Shown here: in pieces, positions 43,560-55,703 of the stretch
How positions within the stretch are numbered: the stretch's first letter is position 1
Layout: each line of letters begins with the position of its first letter
DNA from: Vitis vinifera
Lineage: Eukaryota; Streptophyta; Magnoliopsida; Vitales; Vitaceae
Direction: 5' to 3'
Assembly (NCBI RefSeq): GCF_030704535.1
Contig: NC_081806.1
Location: 4,983,001-5,047,000 of the forward strand
Length of the DNA: 64,000 nt
Translations under genes and position numbers: made by a program
The notes under the pieces: model-generated
The model's database searches: none
Seen by the model: only the letters and a program-made list of their open reading frames with translations
What the model was told of the DNA's origin: nothing

Positions 43560-44751
43560 CAGACTCCTAGCCTGGTGGATGACTACATCTGATAGGTCAG
43601 ATGCCGCTACAGTTCATATACTAATGACCATCATCCTTTTCATCCGGGCTCTCTTAGAAACACTGAAAATGCACTAGATGTCTTCACCCTTTGAAGTTTT
43701 CCTTTCTTCTTTCATCTCTTCTGTTTTTTGCCTCTCAAGTTCTAGAACCTCCTCTCCTCACTAACGGCTTCTCCCTCTAGCAAAACTTCTCATCCAAGAA
43801 AATATCTCTTCTCCAATAGCAAAAAAAAAAAAAACCTCTCTCTTCAACTTTGTTTGCTTCTTCAACCAAAACAAACCTCTACAAAATAAATCTCAAAACC
43901 CCCATACGTTTCTTTCAACTATAATAGATCTTTGAAGAAATACACAACCAGATCTGGACTTACCTTCTCATAGCCATGACATTAAACGAGGCCCAGAAGC
44001 AGAGTATTGGCCACAACAAAAGAAGGATCCATTGAAAAGAACACAAAAGAAAACAAGTAAAGGTAGTCTTAAGAGGTTTCACTTCATGAGTCATCTGTGA
44101 ACCCTCTGATCAGGTGAGAAAAACCATTTCAACTGCAACTATGGACATTTTCATAATAGAAGCAGGGCATACTAAGATTAACAATGGCAAACATGAATTC
44201 AGGATTAACTAAACAAAGAACAGGTGGCCTTCATTATAAGCCAACCAACATTCAAATATCAACAAGAGACATAGGAGAGTGATAAACAGCCAAAAACAAT
44301 CAATAAGCCTGTAACAATCATACCTGAGGAAGTCCTTTTACTCCCGAGATGCTTACCTTCAAACTTGTTTCTTCTCCACTTTGTTACATCTAGAAAAGAA
44401 AAGGTATCTCCTCCTATTCTCACCAGCAAGCTCCCTTGGTTTTCTCTCTGAGCTCTCTTCCAGCTCTAAGAAAACTCCTTCTCCTCTCATACGCCCCCTT
44501 CTCTGCCAGAAAACAGCAGCCAAAAGCACCACCTCCGCACACCTGCAACTGGTTTGCTACTCCTCAACAGAAACGCACTCCTCTCTGAAGATCCCTCCCA
44601 GGTGTCGCCCCTTGATAGCTCCTCAAAAAAGCACAATCTGATTCCAAAGCAGCCAACTAAAAGATGCCATGTGGTCTCCTAGGGTTACGACACTTGGCAA
44701 AACAAGTTGTATGAAAATGCATGAAACCGAGCCCTAAAATGGGGGTCTACA
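43560..44751 (-). repeat. 5' terminal region of element C
   Basis: On the minus strand this block is collinear with element A 285-1200: TGTAGACCCCC, a G-rich leader, a CAGGTATGA-like site followed by TTATTGATTGTTTTTGGCTG, and CCTGATCAGAGGGTTCACAG (A has a close match near 1060). It could be a promoter and leader with an intron. The plus frame at 44381-44641 is a shadow of it. Confidence 0.65.
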
Positions 44752-44756
44752 CACAA

Positions 44757-45490
44757 CCTTTGACTTAAAAATAATTTAATCTTCGTCCACTCAAATTACA
44801 GACAATATTTAGAATGATTAATATTTATGTTATTAAAATATAGTATTTATATATTTTCAAATTGAAGGTAATATTTTGGAATGTGTAGTATTTATAGCAT
44901 TGAGAAATTGTAACTATGTGATGAAAGATATTAATTTCAAAGTGCACAAAATTTTAATTATTTGAAGGTAAAGATTTTAAATTTGGATCTTAAATTCCGT
45001 TTGTAATTTTTATGTATTTTTGTAAATGTGTGTGAAGATATGAAAGCCTGACATAGGGGGAAAACGTGGAGCCCATAGAGGAAAACAAATAAAAGATGAC
45101 AAAAACTGCCTCTGATGGTTGAGGGTGGGGAAAGGAGAAAAAGAATACAAAAATGGCAAAGGTTGGCTTGTGGTAGTTGGTGCCTTGGTGGTGGGGCTTA
45201 AGAGAGAATTTTAAAAAATAAGAATTAAAATTAAAAGAGTAATTGACGTTAGCACCAATGGAGGGAAAAAAAGTTTTTTTTTTTTCATTCACACTTCTAG
45301 AAAAAAAATCACAAAATAAAAACAAAGTTTGAAAAATCTAAATTTAATATATTTATACTAATAAAAGTATGAGTTGTCTTACATTTTTTTTTCTTCCAAA
45401 CTAACCTTATCAAATTCTTTTTATTTTTTATTTTTTATTTTTCCAAAATATGCCTCAACCCATCGTTTATGCCAAGTGTTTGCAACCTAT
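44757..45490. other. AT-rich intergenic DNA
   Basis: A/T-rich sequence with poly-T runs. The minus frame at 44990-45325 (111 aa) has no family features. Nothing else is seen. Confidence 0.45.
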
Positions 45491-47109
45491 TGTCACACCC
45501 CTGATAATCTACCCAAATTTTTCACTAAGTGTGTGGTGCTAAGAACCCTTTCTTAGTCAACCTTTCTTTTCAATCCTTATAAAAGCAACATAACATGCCA
45601 CAACAATTACGAGAACCTCTCCCAACTTGTGTTATATCAATCACTACAAGATACAAAATTGTTTCCAAAGTGTCTCAACACTTGGCTTGAGTTAGAGATT
45701 ACAATGCTTAAACTCCTAAGCATTCAAAAACATCATTCATCCTCTGTCTCAGAGATGTAGGGGGCTTTTATATGATCCAGCCTGCAGTTTATAATTCAAA
45801 ATTCAAATCAAGGAGCCTGTTGGTGGTTAGGTAACCATCCATAACCACCTAGTTGGAGACACCCCTTCGAACCAAGGTGTCTCTTCGCACCAAACACCAA
45901 TATCACAACCATTTGCCAGTTCCCTGCTGTTGACTGTTGTCCTGATTTACCTACTGCCACTAGCTAGTTGTCATCCTCTCAAGCCTTTTTCATCAAGTTG
46001 CTAATGAGTCCCCCTACCAAGCTACCTCATTCCCGTAAGGTGCCTCTTATGAACGGGTGCCCATCAAAGTGTCTCTAATCAAGGCCTTCTGAACCAGCAA
46101 CATGCATCACCTACCTGACCGGGTGTTTAGTGCATTAGTGTGCCTTTTCTACATTGATATTTGAGCCCATGCCATGTCAAGGTGCCCATGGCCCAGGCAT
46201 ATGTCGAGCTCCTTCTGTTAGGTCAAGGCTCCACATCAACGAGCCATGACATTACGCCAATGGCAGTTCCTTCCTGGTGCATAGGGCATTGCGCCCCTGT
46301 GCCATGCATAGTCATCATGGGTCCAAGTCAGCTACACATCTAGTGCCCCATCGAACCATGACATTGCACCCATGGATTCTCTAACTGGCTCACTACACAA
46401 GTCTTAAGGTGCCTTTGTGCCAGCACAGGAAAGAGATAGGTTGCACCAGGCCTCATGCCATTGCGGCCATGGGGTGCACATCACACATGTCGTGGAGCCC
46501 ATGTGTGCGTGCTTGAGTGTCGTCTGTGTGTCCTAGGCATGCCCAAGGTCGTGTCGTGGTGCCCCCTTGAGTCACTTACCTCCCTTCCTTAAAAAGTAAT
46601 TATGGGTCATTCTCAAGATGTTTGGAGGAGACATCAGACTCCCTTGAGGAGACATAATAGAATATTTAAATAATTAATAATTATATTCCATAAGAAACCT
46701 CACCTTTCATCTACACCAACTCTATAACCCCATGTATGCCTGGTGTAAGCTAAGTGTGTAAGCTAAGTGTGTGCGCGAGTGTGGCATGGTGTACGCATGG
46801 GCGCGACATAGTGCGTGCATGAGCACGACTTGGTGAGCGAGACTATGGTGCCCGTTTGGTGAGCGTGTGGTGCCCGTTTGGTGCGCGTGTGGTGCCCGTT
46901 TGGTGCGCGTGTAGTGCCCGTTTAGTGCGCGTGCGATGCCCATTTGGTGCGTGCATGATGCCTTTCTGGCGAGCACACGATCTCCTCATTTTATCTCATG
47001 GGGTTTGAACCACCAAACCTCTAACCCTGCTCTCTGTCTAGGCTCCCTATAGGTGTAAGGCCTTCCCATGAGGCCATTTCCTCCATCATTGGGTTAAGAG
47101 GCTAAGGGG
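45491..47109 (-). mobile_element. Probable 3' region or LTR of the chromovirus fragment
   Basis: The sequence lies downstream (minus strand) of a chromodomain integrase end and finishes GGGTGTGACA at 45491, an LTR-like end. It has a biased, GC-richer composition than its surroundings, with repeated GTGCC and CATG phrases and a 22-bp minisatellite at 46840-46965. The second LTR is absent, so its start is not defined. No gene is supported. Confidence 0.45.
46840..46965. repeat. 22-bp minisatellite
   Basis: About five to six copies of a unit near GTGCCCGTTTGGTGCGCGTG lie in tandem, with more diverged copies at both sides. Frames through it (46722-46976 minus) are repeat by-products. Confidence 0.8.
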
Positions 47110-48450
47110 CTGACAAACCCACCCTGACCTACTGAAGTTGATGCCCTTGTCAACTTAGTCTGCCAGTACATCCAGACCGCTTCCTCAAACTGCCACAAGG
47201 TAACATCATTTTCCCATGTAGCTTCTACTTTTGAAGTCCCTTTCTACTTAACCAAGAAATCGGTCAGTTGATTCTTTCTACTATGTCTCATGGTTCTCTG
47301 ATCCAAGATCTTCTCCACCTCTTGATCAAATTGCTTCATGACCAAAGGAGGGGTTCGTTTTGTCTGCACCCTCTCTCCATCCAGATCTCCATGGTATGAC
47401 TTCAGAAAGTTGACATGAAAAGTTGGGTGATGCTTGAGCCTCTCAAGCAGCTTCAACATGTAGGCCACCTACCCGACCAGTTTTATTATCTCAAACGGTC
47501 CATCATATTTAGGAATTAGACCCCTCTACCTTGTCATGCTACTAATTATCTTCCATATCTGAGGAGTCAATTTCAGGAGAACCTTATTCCCAACCTGAAA
47601 TTTCAAGGGCCGCTGGTCACGGTCTACATACTTTTTCATCTGTCTGGTTGCCTTCTCTAGAAAGTCTAGGGCCTCATCAAGCATCTCCTGTGCTAATTTG
47701 TAGGCTACAAGGCTATTTCCTCCTGCCTTTTGTCTGGCCACCTCCAAAAACATCTTTGACTACACCCCAATAGCCAATTCAAAGGGACTCATCCCTGTTG
47801 CTAAGCTTCTTTGCAGATTGTAGCACAATTAGGCAGTGTCGAGCAAATCAACCCAGTTCTTTTGTGTTGACATTACATAGTGCTTGAGGTATTCCTCCAA
47901 TAAGGCATTGATCCTCTCTGTCTGCTCATTAGTTTGAGGATGGTTGGCTGTGGAAAACTTCAACTCTGAACCCAAGAGTTTGAATAGCTCAACCTAGAAA
48001 CGGCTTGTGAACCGTGCATCTTAATCACTCACTATGTCTCGAGGCAACCCAAAGTGCTCTACAACATGGCTAAAGAATAGCCTAGCCGTTTCCTCTGCAT
48101 GACATGCATCAGGAGCAATTATAAACACATAGTACTTAGAAAATCTATCCATAATAACAAAGATAGATTTGAATTTATGAACCTTTGGAAATCCGGTAAT
48201 GAAATCCATGGAAATGTTTTCCTAAGGTTTTTCTGGAATGGGAAGGGGCTACAACAACCCTACAACCTTTTTTTTCTCGATCTTGTCCATCTGAAAAACC
48301 AAGTAGGACTTCACATAAGCCTGCACATCCTCACCCATCTTCGACCAATAATAGGATCTAGCTAGCAATGCCAGAGTCCTTTCTTCACCAGAATGGCCTT
48401 CCCACTTCGCATCATGAGTTTCCCGCAACAATTTCCTCTTCAAGCCACCT
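47110..48450 (-). pseudogene. Ty3/Gypsy chromovirus integrase with chromodomain, truncated
   Basis: On the minus strand: the integrase zinc finger HDAKWEGHSGEERTLALLAR with YWSKMGEDVQAYV (48443-48249); the catalytic core MDFITGFPKVHKFKSIFVIM, DRFSKYYVFI and HFGLPRDIVSD (48209-48021); the C-terminal barrel RPLKFQVGNKVLLKLTPQ (47753-47526); and a chromodomain, EVEKILDQRTMRHSRKNQLT then DFLVKWKGTSKVEATWE, running to a stop near 47110. Frameshifts divide it into four or more pieces. Gag, protease and RT are lacking upstream; the fragment begins abruptly near 48450. Chromodomains steer insertion to marked chromatin. Confidence 0.85.
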
Positions 48451-49124
48451 GTAGGGACATATCACCTTATAAACCTTTACTCATTTCATTTTCTTAATAC
48501 TTTTAAGAATCAAACATAATCATAAGTATTTATTTATTTTTATTAAAAAAATTCAAATTTAAATTTTGATAAATTTATTTACTATAAATATCTTGAAACT
48601 ATTAAATGAAATTCAATAAGTAAAATTTAATATATATATTCAATATAAAAGAAAGTGTCATATCACAATCCAATCATATTTATCATTATTTGAATTTTAA
48701 AATAATTAAGAAAAAAAATTATTATAGGGTTTTGGGGCATTTTGCAATCTCTTCTACCAATGATTATATGGCTTGGAATTATTTTTAATTCTAAAATTTG
48801 AATTTCATAATGAAAAGAAAAATGTTCTTCATAAAATAAAATTTAGGGTTAAATAAATTCTACTTTCTCAAATTTTGACGTATTTTGCATTTTATCCCTC
48901 ATATTCAAAAGTCAATGTTTTACTTGTTCAAATTTATTAAAAAGTTAATGAATAATTCTTCATTACCTCAAATAATCCAATTAATTAATTCACCATTTGC
49001 TACGCGGCTCATTATTTGACCAACATCACCCAAGCGATGGAAAGAACAATCAAGTATCTGCTTCATTTTCACTTCATCCCTTCTTTGATTGATTTATTTT
49101 TATGTGGTCCGATTGAACTGCTTA
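48451..49124. other. AT-rich intergenic DNA, 3' flank of FMO-2
   Basis: A/T-rich sequence without a coding frame. Confidence 0.5.
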
Positions 49125-50699
49125 TTAGGAGATGCAAGTGCGATCAACTCCATTTGAGCGGCATTTGGTAAAGTCCTCATGAGCTTTCAATGCCAAGTCC
49201 TCATCTTCCCATTCATCACGGAATGCGTGTGGACGGACAATATAATTCTTTTTGGTTGCATAATATATTTCCTTTCTCCATTCTTCAATACCTGGAATCC
49301 CACACTCGCCAGCAAACCAGTCCATGTATTCCATCTGCAAAAATGGCATCAAAAAATAATTTCAATACAAGTTTATAAAAATATACCTGGAATCCCACAT
49401 TCATTTTGGTTCCAACTAGCATTTCGAATATTAGTAAATGTCGACTGTGGCAAAATGAATGCTAGCATACTAATTATATCATGTAAGGACTTCTATACGA
49501 TCTATGGTTCCAATTAGCAGCGTTCATCATGGAGATAATGAAGCATGAGGTTTGAAGAAAACAACAAATTTACCCGACAATGACCAATGCCATGTGTGTA
49601 CCGCTTAGGTGTGCCTGAAGCCTCAAGCAACAAGTACAATGCTTCAATATCTCTCATCATCTCCTCTTCAGATGGGAGTCCAATCCGACCAGATAGAACC
49701 CCTGCTATCCATTTGCTTTGAAATTCATACAAGATGAAGCCAATACCCTGCCACCATTAATCATCAAAATACTGAACAGAGGATGTGATCAAAACATAAA
49801 CAAGAGCATATAAAGTCATGAAGAAATGAACCATCAATGGTAACCCAACAAAGGAAAGCCAAGGTGCCAAAGCCGGTGGAAAAGTGTGCTTGTATAGTGG
49901 TCCAACGCAATTGTCTTCCACGGTGACAATGCCATTAGTGTCAAGAAAAGGGAAGTGATATTTGCATCTGGAAAACGTGAAAAAACTGCAAGTTGTGGTG
50001 CTATTCCTGCCAGTATTCGACTTTCCGATTCACTGTGAACCTTGTAGAATGGGAGTTAAATAAATAGGAGCATACCATGTGCAGTGCAGAATAACATCAG
50101 CAAGAACGACACTGCCATCATTAAATATCACCGAGCCATCCTTGTGGACGCTTTCTATCTGCATTATTCTAGCTAATATTAGAACTTTACACTCAACCAA
50201 TCTTCCACATGCAGTATCAAACAATTCTCTCCAAAGACTTCCTTACATAGCCATATACCAGAGATGAGTACCTCTACCATAGGATGCAGCTTCAAATTGT
50301 CATAGCCAGACACGTTTCCCAAGACTCCAACCTTGGCTGATCTAGATGCAATGTGAACTTCTTTGGCAACTTGAGCAATGTCCATAGAGATATCAAGAGC
50401 ACTTGAACCAACCCCTATCAAAATTACAACCTGTCTATGGTAGGGACAAAAAAGAGAACAGAGGTTATAAAGCCAAAAAGATAGAATTTCAGGAGAGGAA
50501 AATTATAAGGACATAAACACACTCTGGCAGTTGAAATCGGACACATACTAGAATTTACATGCCAGCAATATCAAAGCAATGATGATTGAGATTGCAATAT
50601 AGAAATACAGAAATATAAAGACAAGGAGAAGCTTGACACCTACTAGATCTCGAAAGGGGCCAGGAATACGATAATTGTGGCTATGAATATTGACCAATA

Positions 50700-51329
50700 T
50701 AATTTAATTTCTTTGCAACAATTAATCGGTATTTAAGAATTATGTTAGCATTTTCTAAAATTAAGTGCGATATTCTGAAAGCCTTCTGACTATGAATATT
50801 GCCTAAACTATGTGATAGCAGTTTGTACCATGATACAGGGGCAATTAATAATTTGATTTTTTGGAACGTCGTTTGTGTGACTCGAATATCAGAATATGGA
50901 GGCAAGACCGGATAATTGTTCAAAATGGGATAGGACCCAATAAAACCAAGCCTTAAACCTTTTACAAGGGAAATGCAATTCAAAGTTTGCGAGTTGAAAA
51001 TTGTGCAGTGCTCCTTGTGCTATAAATGGCGGAGCAGATTTTTGGCCTAAGACCAGTTGAGGCCCAATGCCTTAGGCTGGCTAGGCCGACACAACACTTC
51101 CAAGGCCAGTCCCACTTAGGTCGGGTTTGGTTGGATCCCAAGTCAAGTAATCAGGGTTATATGACCCAATGAACATAACAATCCATTATATATCCACATC
51201 TTGTGCGTATTACTATTAGAAATTTGACATGTAGACTCCATGTCAAACATTGAATGTAAGTAAAATATTATCAGAAAGAAGCCTTCCTTCTCTCCTTCAA
51301 GCTTGTAAAAGGTGCTTTGGTGTCACCAC
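50700..51329. other. FMO-2 intron 1, left part
   Basis: Non-coding DNA between the broken exon 2 and the Copia element. The minus frame at 50681-50983 is not supported. Confidence 0.45.
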
Positions 51330-51807
51330 TATTGGAACTTTTTATGTGTGGACTTACATAATCAATGTGATAGTACCATAAATCAATGTTATTTTATTTT
51401 TACATTGTGGTCCACAATGGGGTTGGACACATATTGTTATTTGATTTTTTATAGGTTCACCCTAATTCACTTGACTAATCCATTAAGTCAAGTAGTCCAA
51501 ATAATGTGTGTAATGTGTGATATATATATATAAGTGCAAAAGAAGGCTTCTTCTTCTTGGGCTGAAAAAAGGGCATGCACTGCACACTCGTCTTGAGAGC
51601 ACACATGGACTGAATCTTGGGTGTAGAAAGGGAAGAGTTCATTGAACCCGAATTTTCATACCATCACGGACTTAGCATATTCTTGGACACCAGTGGAACA
51701 CGAAAATGGCTTTCCATAACATTAATCAAGGTAAGCATTTCATTTATTGTCATTTAATGCATGCTTTAATATCTACATGTGATCCTATGTCGTTTAAAAT
51801 TTCATCA
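51330..51807 (+). repeat. 5' LTR of the Copia element
   Basis: The first 235 bp is nearly repeated at 54207-54426 (shared TTTATGTGTGGACTTACATA). The LTR end is set by the CA dinucleotide just before the PBS. Confidence 0.8.
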
Positions 51808-52889
51808 ATTGGTATCAAAGTTATACATGGATGACATTTGAGCTGCATATTTGGGTTATTTTGGGTTTCCCGTTTTCTAGTTTAGAAGCCATTTTTTGGA
51901 AATTTTTTTTCGTTTGGTGTTGATTCTCGGTTTTCAAGCCTGATTGATGTTGGAGACTTGTAGAAAATATTGTTTGGAGCAAAACCCATTTTTTTATAGT
52001 TTTTGGAGCTCATTTGATGGGATTTCAAGAATTAGGGCTTATTTTGATTCTTCCTTTTATGCGTTTTTTGTGTAATTTTTTGGGTTTAGATTGAAGGATT
52101 GATGTTTGAGGATGGAAACCCAAGTGTTTTTGGTCATAAAATGCACAAAATTTTGGCCGAAAAAACAAATTCTCCAGAAGAACTAGGTTGTGTTCAGCCT
52201 GGTGGAGAAAATGAACGGTGCATGATGACGTCATCATGACGTCATAAAAATTGGTTTTATTGGGACAATTATTATTATTATTGTTCTTTATGGTATAATT
52301 TTTTATCTTATACCAATAATGTTGTCCTAGGCCCTTTTTGTTAAATATTTAAATTTATTATGGCAATAAAGAACACTTGTGTGATTGCCTATTACAATTC
52401 TAAGTGTGTTAAGTTGTGCAAATTAAATATTTGAATTTATCATGACAATAGTGAACATATATGTGGTTACCTATCGTGATCCTATATGTATCAAATTGTC
52501 TTTGTTGAGATATTTTATCTCCCACTTTTGGTTGCTTTATTATAGTGATTACTAAGGTTCATATGGGTATTGTAATTGTTCTATCGATGATTATAATACT
52601 TGGTAGGATGCTTAGATTGGTGAAGGAAATTAATTATATATTATGAATCGTACAAATTTTCTTTTGCCCTTTTGGTAATACAATTAGTGCATCTTGGTTG
52701 TGATATTTAATTAGTTGTCCTTAACGCTATGGAATTTCAAGATTCCAAGTTATTGCTAAATTGAGAAATTCTATAAACTAGCAAATAGCATGATATTTTA
52801 GTAATATGCATATTGTTTAATTTTGCTATTTTTCAACTAATAGAAATCCTGGAATTACTTTGCAATTATCTGCCATCAAGCCTCTTACT

Positions 52890-53996
52890 AGAAATAACTT
52901 CGAGGCAGTGGTATCTGAAGTTTGATAGGATTATCACCCAAAATGGTTTTAAAGAGAATACAATTGACAGATGCATATATTTGAGGGTCAGTGGGAGTAG
53001 TTACATATTTCTTGTTTTATATGTTGATGATATACTACTCGCATCAAATGATTCTGATTTATTGATTGAGACAAAGCACATGTTGTCAACCCATTTTGAC
53101 ATGAAGGATCTTGGTGAGGCTTCTTATGTTTTGGGCATAAAGATTCTTCGTGATAGGGTTAATGGGGTGCTTAAATTGTCTCAAAGAACCTATATTGAGA
53201 AGATATTGAACAGGTTCAATATGCACAATTGTAGTTCTACTAGAGCGCCAATTGTGAAGGGTGATAAGTTTTTAAAGGCTCAATGTCCTCAAAATGATGA
53301 TGAGATAGAGGAAATGAGAATCATTCCTTATTCATCTTTGGTTGGCAGCCTTATGTATACTCATGTATGTACATGCCCTGATATTGCTTTCGTTGTGGGC
53401 ATGTTGGGAAGGCACTTGAGCAATCTTGGGAGTCAACATTGAAAAGCTACTAAGAAGGTCCTTAGGTATTTGCAAGAAATTAAGGACTTAATGTTGACAT
53501 ATCAGCGCACCAACATACTTGATGTAGTTGGGTTTTGTGATGCTGATTTTGTTGGCTGCATGGATGATAAGAAATCCACTATGGGTTATATTTTTGTGAT
53601 GGCAGGAGGAGTTGTATCTTGGAAAAGTGTCAAGCAGACACTTACAACATCCTCAACTATGGAGGCAAAGTATGTGGCATGTTATGAGGCTTGTTGTCAT
53701 GCTATATGGATGCGGAATTTTATTTCAGCTTTGGGAGTTGTTGACTCCATTTCTAGACAGCTGAAATTATTTTGTGATAATTCCGCAGCTAATGCTTTCT
53801 CTAAGAACACTAGGAGTACTTCTCGCTCCAAGCATATTGATGTAAAGTTCTATTTTTTTAAGGAAAAAGTGGCAGAATCGCTTATTGATATTGAGCACAT
53901 GTCAACAAAAGGTATGTTGGTGGATCCACTAACAAAAAGCTTACCCATAGTTGTGTTTCATGAACATGTATCTCAAATGAGGTTGTTGGGAGTCTA
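52890..53996 (+). pseudogene. Copia reverse transcriptase (C-terminal part) and RNase H
   Basis: The sequence reads SRQWYLKFDRIITQNGFKEN, then IFLVLYVDDILLASND (catalytic YVDD), HFDMKDLGEASYVLGIKILR and PYSSLVGSLMYTHVCTCPDI. A TGA at 53440 replaces the usual Trp in HWKA. The second frame gives VLRYLQEIKDL, then RNase H: GFCDADFVGCMDDKKSTMGY, VSWKSVKQTLTTSSTMEAKY and TRSTSRSKHIDVKFYF, ending VSQMRLLGV at 53996. The RT fingers are missing. One stop apart, the frame is well preserved, so this copy is fairly young. Confidence 0.9.
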
Positions 53997-54206
53997 GGTT
54001 GCATTAAGTTAGTGGGAGCCATTTTTGGTATTGTAATATTATGCTATTGTTGAAAGGATTGCTATTATTGTATATATCCCTGTGAATCAAGCAATAAAGC
54101 ACATATGATTGCTTTTGATTATTTGTTTTTATGAGATTCTATGGGACATTGATTTATGATTATGTATATGTTGTGATGTTTGATTATGTAATCCAAGTGG
54201 GAGAAT

Positions 54207-54426
54207 TGTTGGAATTTTTTATGTGTGGACTTACATAATCAATGTGATAATGTCATAAATCAATGTTATTTTATTTTTGCATTATGGTCCATAATGAGGT
54301 TGGACACATATTGTTGCTTGATATTTTATGGATTCACCCATTAAGTCAAATAGTCCAAATAATGTGTGTAATGTGTGATATATACGAATATATAAGTGCA
54401 AAGGAAGACTTCTTCTTTTTGGGCTG
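54207..54426 (+). repeat. 3' LTR of the Copia element (truncated)
   Basis: It begins TGTTGG right after a purine tract; similarity to the 5' LTR ends at GGGCTG (54426), and what follows is unrelated. Confidence 0.75.
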
Positions 54427-54898
54427 CTCCAACATGTTACACCTTCACTAACGCAACCACTCCATCAAACGACTATCATCAAAATAAACCAATCTAATCT
54501 TTAATTACAAGCATAAAAAATTTTCACTCTTCAAATTTAAAATCAACCCGAATTAGCAAGACCTTACACCAATCAAAATTAGAGAACATCAGACGGACTT
54601 AGACACACTTAAACTAATTAAATGCAGTGGATTACAATATTCATCTTCACTATCCAAATAAAGGATGACTCATATTAATTACCCGAAATTTCAGCAGTAC
54701 GAGGCTCTATACCGTGCCCATTGCAAACAACCATTGCATCAAAAATCTCATCAACTGTCACACCACTTGCCATTCTAGACCTCACTCTCCACTTCCCATT
54801 AATCAACCGAGCATAAACCACCTCTGTCTCAAAGCGGACTAACTCAGTGAGTCCAAACGCAGTGGCATAATCGTTGATATAAAAAAAGACCTCTCGAT

Positions 54899-55525
54899 TG
54901 TAGGGACCCCCCCCCCCATGACACGTGGCGCGCACCTCTATCCGGATCAACTCTATCCGTACCCCCCAAGAGGACACGTGACACGCCGCATCTATCCGGG
55001 TCCCCCAGGGGGGCACACGGCACTCTCAAATATTATACCCGGACGATGTTCTATCTTATCCGGATTCATTATCCGGATCATTAACTGTAAGAAGCAAGCC
55101 TTGTTGAGTCACCCCAAACAACCTGTCACAGCCCACATTCCGCCGCTTGCAGAGCAAAAGGACAGGAGCGATGGCAAGTCACCTCCCATGATTTCTGACA
55201 GCCGCCTGCAAGGTGATGATGATTCTGCCATCACCTCAGGGACATCATGACAAGCCAAAAAGTCTTCCCACCATTAAAGAGGGGAGCAGGGCTTCTGACA
55301 TTATATAAAAGGTCCTTCACACAAAAAAGAAGGTAAGTCAGCTAACCTAGAAAAAGGGTAATAGCCTGATCTTTTAAGCCATGGCTAACAAAACCATCGG
55401 AGGGTGTGTCCGGACACCCTGTTCGAACATCTTTTGCAGGATCGATTGAGCCAAAACTCATTCTTGGTTGAAAGCGCGCGTCCACTTGGCAGTAGAGTGG
55501 ATCCCTAGGACGCAAGGCATCAACA
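54899..55525 (+). mobile_element. Solo LTR of a Tat-type Gypsy element inside FMO-2 exon 1
   Basis: A 627-bp block starts TGTAGGGACC and ends CATCAACA, flanked by a perfect 5-bp duplication TCGAT (54894-54898 and 55526-55530). It shares the start, CCGGAT motifs, CCATGGCTAACAAAACCATC-like and GTGTGTCCGGACACCCTGTT-like blocks, and the end with the LTRs at 36583 and 41942, on the opposite strand. A poly-C run follows its start. FMO coding sequence continues on both sides. Confidence 0.9.
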
Positions 55526-55703
55526 TCGATGACCTGGAAACCTTCTGGAGTCGTTGTAGGGTTGACCCGTAGATACGAAGGGGTAGTCTCGAAACCTCAT
55601 TAGCTCTCTAGGAAGGTTGGTGCGAAATGAGGCGTAGATGCTTGAGTGGACTATGGTTCGAGACGGGTCTGATCCAAGTGGGTCTACCTCCACGGTGGGG
55701 TTG

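Larger units (their letters stand above)
28123..44751 (-). mobile_element. Element C: gene-capturing TG...CA element, interrupted by element B and a Gypsy element
   Basis: On the minus strand C begins TGTAGACCCCC at 44751 and ends GGGGTCCACA at 28123. Subtracting element B (28624-34409), the Gypsy element (36583-42657) and one copy of each target duplication leaves about 4.76 kb. The 5' 1 kb (44751 to about 43600) is collinear with element A 285-1200, including a stretch near 44300 that reads TTATTGATTGTTTTTGGCTG. The 3' region is split by B: 34410-34830, then 28123-28623. C carries a UAP56-type helicase piece and other unrecognised coding fragments. Flanks CATAG and CACAA match at only 3 of 5 bases, consistent with C being the oldest of the nest or with my being slightly off on the border. 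Confidence 0.7.
51330..54426 (+). mobile_element. Ty1/Copia retrotransposon, internally deleted
   Basis: The 5' LTR (about 51330-51807, 478 bp) ends TTTCATCA and is followed by a PBS, TGGTATCAAAG (51810-51820), close to the initiator-Met type TGGTATCAGAGC. The 3' LTR starts TGTTGGAATT at 54207 after a purine tract (AAGTGGGAGAAT) and matches only the first 220 bp of the 5' LTR, so it is cut off near 54426. The first bases of the 5' LTR are TATTGG rather than TGTTGG. Between them only the C-terminal RT and RNase H remain; gag, protease and integrase are gone. It lies in intron 1 of FMO-2, in the opposite direction. Confidence 0.85.
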
